A DNA stretch of 64,000 bases from Megaleporinus macrocephalus (GCA_021613375.1 CM038722.1:22199607-22263606), one strand, 5' to 3'; positions 47,036 to 60,769 are shown, counted from the first letter of the stretch. Program-made: numbers and translations. The notes: generated from the letters alone by a model not told the origin.

Positions 47036-49657
47036 AATTAGGAACTTGTCTTGGTCTTACCTACTGTCATGTTGTTTTTGTGTTAGTATTTAAAGAAACT
47101 GGAAAAAGCCACAAATAAAAACTCTTAAATTCCATAACAAACAGAGATACTGCTTAAACATCACATGCTGCATACAGATTTCCCAGCTGATCTACCAGGC
47201 TTGACACTATAGCCCAACCAGAATACCATGTAGGGTAAACACCATGCTGTTAACAATTATATTTTATTGAGTGACTGACTTTGACTAATTTTCCATATGG
47301 CTAAAGGATGACACTTAACTGCCTCGCTGCTCCGCACCGCAACACAATCACTGTATGTGTGTGTATGGCCAGTGCATGCAGTCGAATCAGACTCCTTCAA
47401 TTAAATCGTTTTTCTAGCCATTTTCACTTTTCACTTGCTGCTAAGGCCACAAGAATCGGACCTAAACTCTGGAAGCACTGATCAGACATTTATGTCTTTG
47501 CCTGTTAGTGGTTAATTGGTTCATAATGAACCTCCCTGCCCTGGATCGACCCCGACACTGTTCTTGCACAACAGATCAGGACATCCAGATCATGTTTAGG
47601 GCAGAAATGCAACTACGTTAGTTGCTACATATTAGCCTATTGGACTAGGAATGCAAGCAACGAAGGAGTCATCTGAGAAAGGAAGAGAGGCTGTGAGCGT
47701 GCACACGTCTAGCACCATATAACCATAAAAGGCTGCAATCTCACCATGCCACCAAACAGCTACGCACTCAGATCCAATCTTAAACTGAAATATTTCCGTC
47801 TTTTTTTCCACCTTAATACCTTTCATGCTCTCCATCCTCTCGCTCTACCGTTCTCATTACGACCAGCCATTCATCACTGTCCTAACTAACAGGGAGTGCT
47901 GGCACAGAGCCCTGGTGTGGAGGACTTCTTACAGTGTGGCTGAACTACTTTAGCATGGCAGTGTGGGATGAAGCCACTGTTTGGCATTTTGTGGCTCCTC
48001 TGCGGTTCTTCTGTAACGCTAAACTTCTACAGCCACAGCTATGTGGGTATTCAGTAACAGGAGGAAAACTGATGGCCAAGACTTTAGGAATAAAACGCAA
48101 GGGTTTATCATTTCAGTGCAAGAGATATTTTAAGAGGTATCTGGAAAGTAAGCCTGAACAACATGGACAAAATTCAAAGCTCCAATCGGGATGTCCTTAA
48201 TGCAATGCTGTCAATGATCAACCTGCATTATCTTTTGAATTACATTAATTGGACCACTGGTGAAGGGATGTGGCCTATTCTCCCTACCAATGCATTCTAT
48301 AGTTAACAAATGTTGCTAGAATGGACTAGCTTCACAGAAAATCTACAAAATATTACTCATTTATCTACCTACCAATTTAGAAACTGTACCACACATTCAG
48401 AAACGCAACATAGAGCTTCCAGCTTAAAACGAAGAAGCTTAAACAGCTCTAACAGTTTGATGACTGACACAGGAATGTAAAAGAAAGAAACAACATTTTT
48501 AAAATAATTTCTCATTGCCATTGCTGGTACATAACTTCATTGTTCTTCATCTGCAAATAGTTCAATTCTTTACTTTATTAAAACAGTCCAAACTAACAGG
48601 TTGTGTCAGATTGGTCACACAATAAAACGCCTGCAGTCTGCATCACTAAACGTTAAGAGCAAGAGCAGCACTGTTCCAAGATCAGTTCAGTAATGCTAAA
48701 TACAAGAGAAGGGAAGCATTCACTTTCAATTATGTAGACATCTGTTGATAAAGCAGGTATTTTAGGCATGTAAAAAATCTGATTCTGTCTACTACTGAAC
48801 AGCCAAAGGTCACACGTGATATTGTACACAGCACTGCTTTGGTTAGTTATTATGATTTCAGATACTGATATCGCAACACTGCAAAAGGTCCAACGCAATT
48901 GTTGCATAACCATCTGACTAATCATTTTAGGTGAACAATTATTTGCAATAAGAAACGCAAGTTGGGTGAATTTTTGTCTTCTGGGTTGAGGCAAACACAA
49001 GACACATCATGGGTCTTACAAAAACGCCTGTGTGACTTTTTGACTCTTAACATCCAAATCTTTGCCTTTAGACACTTCTGAACTCTAGCAAATGGTTGGT
49101 TGCCATGGATTCAGAGCATCCCCACTAAAAATAAAAATTCCGGAGACGAATCAGTTGACTATAAATGTAACCCCTGCATAGTGCATCACTGTCTCTGCAG
49201 TAAACAGTGTTGGCTCTTTGTGATCGCTGTCATCTATTTGGGACACCACCACCTTTCCTCCATCTCTATTGGAAACAAATACCTAGGATCAATGGTGAAG
49301 ATTCAGCACATGCACCTCAGCACATTCCCACTGGTAAGAGTCATAATATTTCACTCCCAATTTGCATTAAAAAATTTGCTCAACTATGACACTTTGCCAA
49401 CTCTTCCCTGTGTGTGTTACCTACATTTGTGCTGCCTCCTGTTACCAGAAACCAGTTCTCGTTTAAAAAGAGTGAGCACAGGGTCTTTATTTTAGCTTGA
49501 GCTGTTTGTCAGGAAGCAGTTGGGGGAGCAGCTAAAAAGTAGAATTAATTATAAAATAGGAGCTAAAATGTATCTAGCTGTTTTTATTGCTTTGTGCTGT
49601 GAACATCCTAACAATGTTTTGCAGGCGTCTTGATGAATGAATGTTACGTGTGCAACC

Positions 49658-50027
49658 TAGGGTTGTGTATTGGCAAGAACCTAGCGGTACAATACGCATC
49701 ATGATACAGCGGTTACGATTTAATATATATAGTGATATACTGCAAGCAAAGTGATATATTGCGATTTTTCAAATCCTACTATTAAAAACACACCACTATA
49801 TGAACAGGTTTGCCAATGTTTACAATAGCATGCTATAATAGCGCCCTCGTGCTTCTTGTTAGTGTTGGAGTGGAGTTGAAAATGGATTACAACACTGTCA
49901 TCTAGTGGTCAGAGGTTTAAACACAAACAGGATTGATACACAGATTCCTGGCAGACAGTGAATCATTGTGTTTGAGACTCGACACATAATATCCCAAAAC
50001 ATAATTGAATATTTTCTTGCACCCCTA
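49658..50027. mobile_element. hAT-like MITE (copy 3) with exact 8-bp target duplication
   Basis: GTGCAACC at 49650-49657 is repeated at 50028-50035. The element starts TAGGGTTGTGTATTGGCAAG and ends TTGCACCCCTA. It is 370 bp with no coding capacity. It is the best preserved of the three copies and fixes the family boundaries. Confidence 0.85.
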
Positions 50028-51479
50028 GTGCAACCCAGCTAAAATAATGAGGGCTTTGGATGTACCCTTGAATGCATGCAATTTGTAAGTGCACAAATTC
50101 AGATCATATCTAATGGGATTAGCATTACAGAGAAACAAGACACAGGGTTACAAATCCTACTGCAGTAGCCCAGCACCAAACATACAACAAATATTGGTTT
50201 AATTGGTCAGTATGATATCAATTTGCAGTTTCAACATCTGCTGAAACTGATCTAATTAAGATATAGTGCATCACATCTCCCCCACACACACACACACGAG
50301 CCCTTGGCAAGACAGACCTAGCAGCCCATTTGCTTTACACATACAACCACTTAATATTTAACCCCAAGACAGCCCCTCAGTGAAACCCTGCCAAACATTA
50401 ACCACCGTCTCCTTTACACCCCCCTATAGGTCTTTATATTCAGGTCAAAGCCACAGTCATCCATTTATAGTAACCCAAGCTGGAAAGTGCACTTTAAGGC
50501 AGACCAAAGCATCTTGAAACACAATATCAACATATGAACATTGAAATCACATTTTTTATGACTACTTTTAATAAACTTGAGGTTTGAAATGCAATCTGAC
50601 CTCCTTAGAAGAGCCTGTGCTTATGAAGGGCCCACAGTTTATTTTTTTTAAATCTATCATTTGCATTATTTCATATATAAAAAAAACAAAAAAAAAACAA
50701 ACAAAAAAAAAACCACACATCTTGCAATTACACATAGCCATTTTACAACCTCTCTCATGCATGGTGTATGTAAATGAGCTCTGTTCTGATTGGCTGCCCT
50801 GTACTGTGGTTTAATAAGAGGGCAGATCAGGCCAAAGCACTTATGAAGTTGGCAGGGCTAAGCTGCATCAATGTCAGAGTCAGATACATCAATGAGCTGG
50901 TTTCTGCAACACTGCATCACAAAAACAGAATTCAAAGCAGGGTGTTTTTGTAGCTTTCTTTCCAGACACCGAATGTACGGACTGGACAGTGAACAACATT
51001 TTCAGACTAGCCACACTACGTCCAAAGGCAAGGAAACTTGACATTTGCCCTTTAAGCCTGGGTCAGTAACAGTTTAAACGTTAAGTGTATAAACTAAGAA
51101 GATTCATGGTGTCGCTTGTGAAAGGGGGCTGTAGATGGTTGAATACAGGGAGATTTAACTGCTCACGAAGGCTCAGATAAACAGGAAAGCCCTACTGAAG
51201 CAGACAGTGTCTCCACCATCCAGTCAGATTAGCACCAGACATGCATGTCTGTGTATGCGAGTGTCTAGCGCTGGTCGGGGTGTGAATGGGGCATAATGAC
51301 CCTGCAGGGTTCGATATGGGGTCTGTGTATTGTAAGGATTAAGAGAGAAATGTGTTCTATTGTCTTCTGTACTGTGGCAAGCTGGTGGGGGGCTGGGCAA
51401 AATCATGGCAGGGGCAACTAGTGAGGGAGAGAGAAAAGAAATAGATCCAAGATACTGAAAAATATACATTACTAACAGA

Positions 51480-51741
51480 GACAAAGAGAGAACAGACAGC
51501 AAGAAAGAACAGAGAAAGAGGGAGAGAGAGAGAGAACTATTGACAGAGTGCAAAGTGAAAAAAACAAGCCAAAGAAAAACTGACAAAAAGCAAGAAAAAG
51601 GAGGGGGAAAAAAAAAACATGTAGGGAAAGCAAAAGACAGCCAAGCCTTGCTTGTCAGGTGGCAGGCGTAGCCCTTTTTCCACACACTCAGAAAGAAAGC
51701 TAATACTGCAAACTACAATTTTCTGTAGAGATCAGTTACAC

Positions 51742-51774
<33 letters not shown>

Positions 51775-51775
51775 T
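51480..51775. repeat. GA-rich tract with (GA)n runs
   Basis: GA dinucleotide runs occur at about 51517-51534 and 51743-51773, separated by A/G-rich sequence. Confidence 0.85.
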
Positions 51776-52366
51776 GCAGATGGCAAATGATGGCGTGATG
51801 GGTTGAGCCACTTGGCACAGTGAGAACTGTGTATAGCACACAGTGGGGCACGGTAATGGATAGGGACCATGCCCAAATGGATTAAAACAGGCCAGAGGAG
51901 TCTGCTTACAAGCCAAACACTGCCAGTGTGCGTGTTCGTGTATCGGCATATAAGCCGCTCAGCTGCCAGGCCTCTGTTGACAACTAACAAAGCTGACATA
52001 ACCTTTATTTCAAAGCCAATATTTCAACTGGCCTTTCAAAGAGCTTACAGAACTTCCATTACGGCTCTGGGACATTCCCAACACAGGCATCAACCTTTTA
52101 TACCAGCTGCAAAGTGGTTGAAATGTTTAGGCGATTTCTTTAGACCAAAGAGAATCTCCAAAGCACAAAACAAAGACTAAAGTCAGAGTGAAGCATGATC
52201 AGTACAGTCAGACAGTTGTTCTGATGCTGCACTCTGGAAAAGAAGAACATGATGCTGGACCATGGTGCTAAAAATATTTGCATTTGCACCTAATTTGTAT
52301 CTGCAGTGTTAATTCAGGTGCAATTAATCATAGTCTCTACATTTTCAAGTGTTTACTTACCAGCAT

Positions 52367-52562
52367 ATTGTCGCTGTCCAATGAAAAACATGTATCTCTA
52401 TTTTGGTCAATTTTCCAAATTCCATGAAGAATGGACCAATAGAAATGCTTCAAAATCACTTTCTGGTTCCATTGACTTACATTAAAAGTTAAGACCGTTT
52501 TTGTCCTCTCCTGTAAAGTTCCAGTTTCAGAGATACTTGTTTTTCATTGGACAGCTACGATG
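52367..52562. mobile_element. MITE with GTCCAATGAAAAAC inverted ends (copy 2)
   Basis: The left end GCTGTCCAATGAAAAACATG and the inverted right end GCTGTCCAATGAAAAACAAG match over nearly 20 bases. The internal order is the inverse of copy 1 at 704-950. Confidence 0.8.
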
Positions 52563-55500
52563 TGTAGATACACACAGAAAAAGACTGAACATTGTCACAG
52601 AGTGCTAAAGTGTGGGTCTGGCACTGCTGCTTAAAAAGAAATATATTATTATTATTATTCTAGAAGAAGCACCATGTTACACTGCTGAGATTTTGGGTGT
52701 GTCTTAAAAGGGTCCACTCATTAACTTATTCCCTACTTTTCATGTAAAAATAAATAAATAAATGGGATTCAGAGAACGATCTTTCTAAAGAAACTGCTAT
52801 GCATTGTGGGGCGTCAACCTGTAAGTAGTGTACATTTGATTGTCCACTAGTTTTGCAGTGCATTGTGGGTAACAATATAGTGAACTACAATAGGGAATCT
52901 AACTGTCCACTAAGAATTCAGACAACACCATACAACGGCCGACACCCTGAATAGAACACTAAACAGCAAATAGGGTAAGATTTTAGACCCACCCATTGAC
53001 TGAAGTTATGCTAACCAGCTAGCCCTGGCCAGTCATGTGTCATAATACCACTTTGTATCCCATGGGAAAACAGGGTGAGTCGAATCAAACCAACATGAGA
53101 GAATGAAGTAGCACTGCTCCAATGGCGTAACTCGTTGAAGTTCCTATTCCCACTTAGATCATTTAAGGACATGTAGCTAATCAAAAGGTGCAGTAAACAG
53201 TCATCAGCCCTCAGCAAGAAGCCATGTTCTGCAGCAAAGGAAGCAAAAGAAGTGATAAATGGAAGCAAGGCAAGCATTATCCTTGGCATCACTGCTGGAG
53301 AAACTTTTTGAAAAAGTGATGAAGGGATGCTGAACTTGCAGTGTCCCTTCTAGACTTGTAAAGAATAAAGAAGGAGAAGGAGGGGACTGTGCAGTCTTAT
53401 TATTATACCAGTGGACACCACAACTTTCTGGTGATCAATTGCCCCCCCCACCCCACCCCACCATTGTTTGGAATATAAATTTGAGATGTTGCACCATCTT
53501 GCACGTTGAAGCAGGACTTCAACGCTTCAAACAGCAGTCACACAGTGACACTGCTGCTTCCAAATAAGAGTTTTACACAAACAAGACAGATGCTCACAAC
53601 CAGCGAGCCAAACAACAGTGATGAAAACCAGTATTTCAATCAACTAGGCCAGCACACACACACCCACACCACAGAGGAGTCTGAGACTGTGGAAAACATT
53701 AAACGGGTGACTCAAAGAATGATGAAATTGTTAGCTCACTGCATGCAACGTTGATGGCCACTACCAGAAGTAACCAGGCGGCTTTCTGGGCCAGGCCCAC
53801 ACACACTAATGCAGAACCACAGACCCCCATTATTCATTTAACCTCAGGGACAATTGCGCTATGAAGGAATCATTTCCAGAAACAGCGCTGTTAACACATA
53901 AGCTGCCTAATAACAATGCAGCCAAAAGGCGTTTTTATTAAGAGAGCGCCTAAAATAACCTGAAGCAACTGTGTTTTTCGGGCCCACAGCGAGTGGTCAG
54001 CCACACGCTGGGACGGTCAAAACAGCAGCCATCATAAATCACGAGGAAGACAAGAAGCCACCATGGTCAAAGTTCTGTATCCGAACTCTGGAGCCTTTGA
54101 TGTGGCTAGGGCTGATTGTATTAGTATATAATTATTTGTAGTACTAACAACTATTGTAGTAACTGACCAACTATTCTGATGTTTTGATGAATCAAGAGGT
54201 TCAAAAGAGACCAAACAGTAAAAAACCTGACTGAACTATAAAACCATCTGTAGACTAGAACGCTGTAAAGGTGCCACAGAATGAAAAATAGTATTTACAA
54301 ATGTCATTGTTGGAATAATGAGAGTTCAGCACATGGTACATAGAGAACCTCAAACACTGTTGTATTATTCTTCATATACAAATCCTGCATTTGTTAACAA
54401 GGTCATTAAAACAGGAGTGTTGCATTTCAGTTCTGACCGTATGAAAATAAATATTTGAGTCCATAAAACTTACACAAAACAATGACTGAGAAACAGCAAA
54501 AAATCAAGCTGTTGATGGGCTTGACTGATTATCATTAAACAAGGCTGAAGTTGGCTTCTTAGTCACCAAATTCTTGTTCAAATGCTCTTTTTCTAACTAC
54601 AGCTTCATTTAAGGCGGAACAAAAAATTCACAAAACAAGCTGGTGAATAAGAAGCCAACTTTCCCATGTCATTCACAAGACCTTGGACAACCTAAATCCA
54701 AAGTTGTTTATTTGATTTACTTTGTGTTGCTATTGAGATTGAAAAGTAGCTAGAATAAGTAACCATAGCTACTAGCAAGTTCCACATAAATAACATCAGC
54801 ATAGCTGACTAAAAACTCATCAAATGATTTATAAGTCCACCAAATCATAGAGGTGTAGATACGTGTGTATGTTTCACCCCAACCAAAGTTACATGCCTTC
54901 TATGTAGACATCGGAGAACAATTTCTAATGCTTTCTATGACACCTTCAAACAAGCACCATTGCAAAATAATAATAATAACATAGAAAAACTTAAGGGCAT
55001 GTGTCCAACAGGCTCAGTTTTAGTGTAACAAAGACCAGTAGTACAATTTAAAATATCCAACATCACACAAACTACCATCCAACCAAGCCATCAGGAGCAA
55101 ACTTTAACATTTAAAAAAAAATTAAATAAATAAATAAAAGTATAAATTAACCCATTAGTTGCACAGCAATCATTTGGCTGAATTTGGCCAACCATCCTTC
55201 AAACTGTGTTTCACAAAAGAATCCCAAAGTAAAAATTCACAGTGAAGGAGACACTTCCAGACAAACAGGGCACTTCAGGTCACATACAACCATTGTGGGA
55301 CATACCACCGTCCATTCGCAAGTGGCCTGCAGCAGTTGTCACTTTTAAGTCGCCCATTTGTTAATATGATATCTTGCAAAGTAGCTCGGGAAATGTAAAT
55401 AGGCTCAGCAGCAGGTCAGCTGCCACTGGACAGCAAATGGTTTAGTGAAAGCTTTACAACTTTTTATAATGTTTGCATCACAGCATTATTTTATACTACA

Positions 55501-57198
55501 TAAACATTTCTTTTAACTGAATGAACAAGTGTTCACAACAGTATAGTCAAACCATATCACCCTCCAGTCTCCAGTCTCTTCCAACCGCCCCCGTTTCCCA
55601 TTGTTTAAAGATACATTCACTGTGATTCATGACGTTGTAGTATGTAATTAAAGCTCTGCAGAATCAACAATGAATGTCAAAGATCTAAGATGTTGATCTA
55701 AAATTTAGGAATATTGTTTTGCTACGTAGGTTCCTTAATGGGTGAAAGGATCAGGGTCGCTTCCAGCACAAAGCCAAACGACAGTCACAAACTAAAACCA
55801 CTGCGGTGTTTGTTTTGGTGACTCTGATGAAATCTAATCCATGTTTATCTTCAGACTTGCAGGCACCCAGTTCACAAGTTAACATCTGACTCCAACCAGT
55901 CTAAACTTCAAGCGGGTGAAAAAACAAAAGATGGGCACACGTTGGTTAAGCACTCAGAGCGCTGTCAGTGGGAGGCTTTCTCTGTTTTAGAGAAACTCAT
56001 CAGGTTGATGTGGTTACCAGTGACAGTGAGAGAAACCAGACAGGCACCTTTGAAAGCTCCATGGCAGACAACTATTGCATGAAATGGTTTTCTGACAGCC
56101 CTCTGACAAGAACCAGTGGTTTTCTCTACAATGAAGCATCTCACATCAACACAGTCTGAATGACTTTGTACGTCTCCATACCTGATTAGGGTTAAACATC
56201 AAAACACCACGCTTTAGGCCCATCATGGGTGTTCACAATATACCTCCTGCAGGCGATTAGAATCTACTGGGCTCCATTACAGGGTATTGATTTCTTGAGC
56301 ACGCCTGGTAGGTTAAATGTCTCCGGTAAACAGAATGACAGACAGTCAGTTTATCCTGCTTCCAACTGACTGTCAGCAGGTTCTTCCTTTTGCTTAGCAT
56401 TCGCATCTAACGACCTGTTAAGTGCTCTATGCTAAAGATACCCTGCTGAACGTCCATCACCATAAACATCGACCACCGCGCTGCATCTGATCAATTGATA
56501 AAGGAAATACGGACCGTACAACAGGACAACGACCCAAACACAACAACATGTGTCACCAAGCAAAACAAAGCATTACAGAACGGCGTGTGATTTATTTTAC
56601 CCGCCGGAGCTTTAAACGCCCAAGATTAAAGATTTTCTTCAGGCCAGGTCCTTATTTGGTAACCTGCTGCACCGACTACCCGCGGCTGCTGTCACACAAT
56701 GGCTGGATCCATTCGGTTGATGAGCAATTCAAACCTGAGGGAAGCTGGTCGGTTAGGGATTAAAAACAAGATCTGTCGTTTAAAAAAAAGGGGGTTTAGC
56801 GTTCGCTTAAATGGAGGCTAGCTAAGCTATAATACATGCACGGTTCAGTAGTGCGTGCAACCAGCGGCTGTGGTGAACAAGCTCCTCAGCCCAGCCCTTT
56901 CATCCCATCCACACAAAAGCATTTCAGCAGCAAACCAGCACACGGGAGGACTAGCCAACCAAATTCGAACAATTCTGACTGACTGGCGTAGACGAAGCGC
57001 ACCTTTAGCCTAGTCACTTCCAAATGAGCTCTATAAATGATACAGCGTGTGTAATTATGTGGTACTACGAAACAAGGAGCAGTGTCCTACCGTCAGTTGA
57101 ACTCCTTTCGCTCCGTCTGCTTTCGGCGTGTGCTGGGACCAAAAAGACGACGAACCCACAGCGAGCTGCTGGAGACAAACGCAGGGTGCCGGACTCAC

Positions 57199-57405
57199 CT
57201 CTGACCCTCCTGCCTGCACTGGCGCGGAAAAAAACAGAAACCCGCGAAACTTCTGAATGACCTGAGCCGCGCGCGCGCTCAGCGTTCTATCTGTCAGCCG
57301 GTTCTAGCGACCGTTAAACCCGTGAAGGAGAAACTCAGACGCTTAAAGAAAACGCATCTTCCGCGCTCCCTGCCGTGCTCGGGCCAAACCGAAGGCTGAA
57401 CCGAG
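57199..57405 (-). other. prr36: Candidate non-coding exon 1 of the PRR36-like gene
   Basis: In the CpG-rich block upstream of the coding exons, the - strand has a strong donor AG|GTGAGT at 57199/57198. About 200 bases higher is a TATAAAA box. A transcript starting near 57402-57407 and splicing from 57199 to the acceptor at 39134 would give a short 5' UTR and an 18-kb first intron. The join is inferred, not proven. Confidence 0.5.
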
Positions 57406-57420
57406 ATTTCCCCAAGATCA

Positions 57421-57445
57421 GTGATGTCACGTTTTATAAACTACC
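57421..57445 (-). promoter_or_regulatory. TATA box and CRE-like site of the PRR36-like promoter
   Basis: Read on the - strand, TATAAAA lies at 57438-57432, and TGACATCA (one mismatch from a cAMP-response element) lies at 57429-57422, just downstream. The surrounding 57.0-57.75 kb is rich in CpG, unlike its flanks. Initiation is expected about 25-30 bases below the TATA box. Confidence 0.5.
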
Positions 57446-58790
57446 GCCCCTCCCTATCTCGTCACCCCCTTTCTCTCCGCCCCACCCACCGACCCCAAAA
57501 ACCTCCACAGCCCGGCTCCTCCTCAGTTCCCATTTTTACTAACTGGTTAATGTTTAATAGCGAAGATGACTCGATTCCGATTCCCGAATCGATTCCGACG
57601 TTTATCTCCGTTTTAATTAATCGAATGTCCGATTGGACGATTAACTGTACCTCCCCGCTGTGGTGGGAGCACCGCGAGTGGTCACATCACCTTCACTCGC
57701 TGATCGGCTCATCCGGGAACTTTGGATTGGGACACGGCCCCGCCCCTTTCAGGAGGAAAACAAACTGTTAAAAAACAGAACTAACTCACAACCGCTGTAG
57801 CTGAACCAGTGTCTGTGTGTCATTTATAAATCTCAGGTGAATATATATCCACTCCGACTGACACAGAGCACAAACAATATATCAAAAAAACTAATTTACT
57901 TCACCTTGAGTATCTCAGCATCAATCTGGTGCAGTGACCTCGCTGAAAGTCCAGAGGTTTCCTAGCTGGACATCTATTTTATCTAATATTCTCCACGTAA
58001 GAACTTTACCAGTGAAGTATTCTTTGTTTAAACATATTTAACTTAAAATCTTTTCTAGAATCTCATAAAATACTTCACTTTTCAGTCCTACCAGTTAGCA
58101 TTAGCACTGTGCTCTGACAACTGACCTAGCCATGTTAGCACGGTCGTCCGACCTGAGCCCCAACCAGGACATGGAAGAGGAACAAATCTGAGATCAGTGT
58201 ATTTTATTTTTGTTGTTAGTACAACCAGCCACACGCTAACTCTAAGTTTAAGTTTAAAATATAAATTTTCCTCTCTGTTTTTCTGTTATCTTCTATGCAG
58301 AACGTTGGACTGTTTTCCCCTAATAAGGGCAAGGTGATGAGAGCATATTCTGGATTCTCTACAGATCAGAGCAGTCAAACCTTACCTCCATGTTGTCTGC
58401 ATGACCACACCGCCTTTTGGATGAAAAGCCAAATAGGACATTCTAATATAATATTCTAAATAGGAAATTCTAACCTGGCCTAAAAGCTGCTGCATCACAT
58501 TTTGCTAGTATAACAATAAAAATACTCAGTGTACGATTTTCTTTACTTCTGAAAAGGGTGAAAGACAGCAAAATATCATAACAAAATAACAGATCTGTGG
58601 CTTCAGGCCATTTATAGAAAGGATGAAAACTGCGGGAAGTGACTAGTCAGTATGTGTACACTTCATCACAGATAAGTTAATGATGTTAAAGTCAACAGTT
58701 CAGGAAAATCTCAATGTAATGTTAGTCTGTAAGAGCAGGGTTAAATCAGCTAACAAGATGGTATTACTACTGTATATGTTCTAGCCTACC
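57440..58790. other. Upstream flank of the PRR36-like gene
   Basis: CpG-rich sequence continues to about 57750, then AT-rich DNA. A short ATG frame at 58133 (MLARSSDLSPNQDMEEEQI) and an open stretch after a TATGCAG acceptor at 58302 were noted. Neither has a matching donor and phase, so no exon is claimed. Confidence 0.4.
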
Positions 58791-58791
58791 C

Positions 58792-58850
58792 TATATTTAC
58801 ATTTACAGCATTTAGCATACGCTCTTATCCAGAGCGACTTACACAAGTGC
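58792..58850. repeat. Widespread teleost repeat fragment
   Basis: ATTTACATTTACAGCATTTA followed by CGCTCTTATCCAGAGCGACT is among the commonest interspersed motifs in teleost genomes. Confidence 0.75.
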
Positions 58851-58963
58851 TTAGTTAAATGGGCTAGTTGACTAATGTTAATGACGTAATTAACAGCAAA
58901 ATAACGTAAGGTAAAATAAAATGTCTTACCACAGAAACAGTGACAGAGGTCAAAAATAATTAC

Positions 58964-59053
58964 CTGCTGGTAATCAGTGAGGTAGTTATATATGTCAGAA
59001 TATGACACCTCTTGCACAGGATAAGGTCGATCATCCACTTTAATGAAGGTAGA
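58964..59053 (-). CDS. Orphan exon-like segment, 30 codons, unknown gene
   Basis: A 90-nt segment open in phase 0 lies between acceptor GTACTTTCAG and donor CAG|GTAATT on the - strand. It encodes STFIKVDDRPYPVQEVSYSD followed by IYNYLTDYQQ. The composition looks like real protein, not translated repeat. The SDIYNYL part is reminiscent of the SWIM/YqaJ-type transposon-derived proteins common in fish, but that is a weak impression. No neighbouring exon on the same strand was recognised, so it may be a lone relic. Confidence 0.45.
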
Positions 59054-59492
59054 CTGAAAGTACACCCATCAACCCCATTTCTTTATTGTTGATCAGCAAT
59101 GCCATGATATAATTGTTTGTCTGACTGGCCACGGTATTTGGGCTCTTGATTTGAGCGCATTCTTATTTTATGCTATTAAATTGTTACTATGTTGCTCTCT
59201 TTTTTTTATTGTCCATTAAAAAACAAATCAAAATCAATGATTTATTCGTTCATAGGCTTGTGGAAACTTACCTTCCAAGGCATGTTCCTTTAATATGTAC
59301 TTTGGGATATGGCAGTCTATAATCAAATTTGAATAGAGAAAACACACTGGCTCACTCACTACCACCTTGAAGAGCCCCACCCTTTAAAATAAAGGTTCCT
59401 GCAAAACTGAGCATAACAAGAACAATCATTTCTTATGAAGCAAATAGCCTAAAATAAGCATTAACTTCTTTTTTTCTTTTTAAACTAATCAG

Positions 59493-59635
59493 AACCAGAT
59501 GTGACCAGATATGTATTGAGACCATGGGCTGTTGATCAAGCCAAATCATGGAAAGCAGAAAGGAAGGAAGGTTTCATCCACCATTTGGACCCAGCCAAAA
59601 TTGTAATCTCTACCATGCACAATGAGTTTGATTCC
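59493..59635 (+). CDS. Orphan exon-like segment, 47 codons, unknown gene
   Basis: A strong polypyrimidine tract and AATCAG acceptor precede 143 nt that are open in one frame and end at a consensus donor TCC|GTAAGT. The peptide reads PDVTRYVLRPWAVDQAKSWK then AERKEGFIHHLDPAKIV and ISTMHNEFDS, with balanced protein-like composition. It starts two bases into a codon and ends on a codon boundary. I do not recognise the family and could not find partner exons on the + strand here. It may belong to a gene continuing to the right. Confidence 0.5.
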
Positions 59636-60159
59636 GTAAGTGAATCTGATGTCCTCTATTGCCACTAATAGGGTCAGTTTTTATTTGGGTACTTAGATTC
59701 CTCAAAGAGATAATGCACAATAACGGAAAGCAGAAGACTGAATTTGGACTGAAAAGATTTTGCACCACATGTGTTTAATATTGAGGTTTTTTTCAGCTTT
59801 GATTGTCCAAGAATATATTTAAAACATTAGAAAGTCATTTGTTTATTTATAAATGTAAACATGGCATAGATGTCACAAAAAAGAAGTTGGACTGGACCAG
59901 TTTATTGAAAAAGAATCGGTACAAACAATCCAATACAACTCACACGTCTGCCGAGTCTGAAGGGCCACATTAAAACTGGTTAGCAAACACATTGCTTGGA
60001 ATCAGATACTAAACGTATTTCATCATCGCTGAATAAAATGTAAGGGTGGCGGAGGCAATAGTCCAGACTCTACCTGGCTGTGTAAATGTGCTTAAACAAT
60101 AGCTGTCTGACGAGAACACAAGCGTCTTTTGTTAGTTATATCTGCAGCTGCAGGCATTG

Positions 60160-60165
<6 letters not shown>

Positions 60166-60194
<29 letters not shown>
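60166..60194. repeat. (GA)n microsatellite
   Basis: About fourteen GA units. Confidence 0.9.
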
Positions 60195-60198
<4 letters not shown>

Positions 60199-60769
60199 GA
60201 GGCAGCGTCTGAATGAAGCCAGACACAAGTTTTGTTGAAAGACTAATACTGCAAGCCACAGAAGAAGAAAGGGATGGACAAAGGAATTAAATGCTTACTG
60301 AGGGAAAAAAAGGGACCACCAAACAATCTGCAAGTCAAGACAGGCAGGCTCCTACTGTTTGGCATGCATATCGGGCCCAAACAACTAATAAGCAGAAACT
60401 ACAGGAGAAATAATCAGTCATGCTAAGTGGCTCACATCACGTAGCCTGTCTTGGAGTTTGCACATATGCGTATGTGTGTTCCCAACCCCTCCTTGGCAGA
60501 GAGCGACAGATGACTCATGCTTTCTGTCTGTCTGTCTATGTGCGTCTGTATTTACTTCAGGAGGTCTTATCTCAGCATGTATCCATATCTCTGTGTACAG
60601 TGTGCCTAGAGGAGATAAGTCTGCCATTTTGTATATGAGCTGCGTTTCAAAAGCCTGTTTGTGTAACACGTTATTGAATGTAGGGATGGACGAGGCGGTA
60701 AATGCAGACATTTATAATACTTATATAAAAATAATAAATAACTTATAATAAAAAGAGCATTAGTCCTGC

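Larger units (their letters stand above)
39135..57198 (-). other. PRR36-like intron 1, 18 kb, no exon recognised
   Basis: The intron contains the listed transposon copies and simple repeats. I checked the longer open frames (for example near 48.65-49.0 and 49.1-49.5 kb) and saw no splice context or protein-like composition. Nested RNA genes would be invisible to this reading. Confidence 0.5.

Noticed and set aside
48653..49495. Open frames of 115 and 131 codons in PRR36-like intron 1.
   Set aside because: No splice sites in phase, no recognisable motif, and Cys/Leu/His-rich composition typical of chance frames.
58133..58460. Possible first exons of a rightward gene divergent from the PRR36-like promoter.
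   Set aside because: The short ATG frame ends in a stop with no donor, and the next candidate could not be phased to the orphan exon at 59493.
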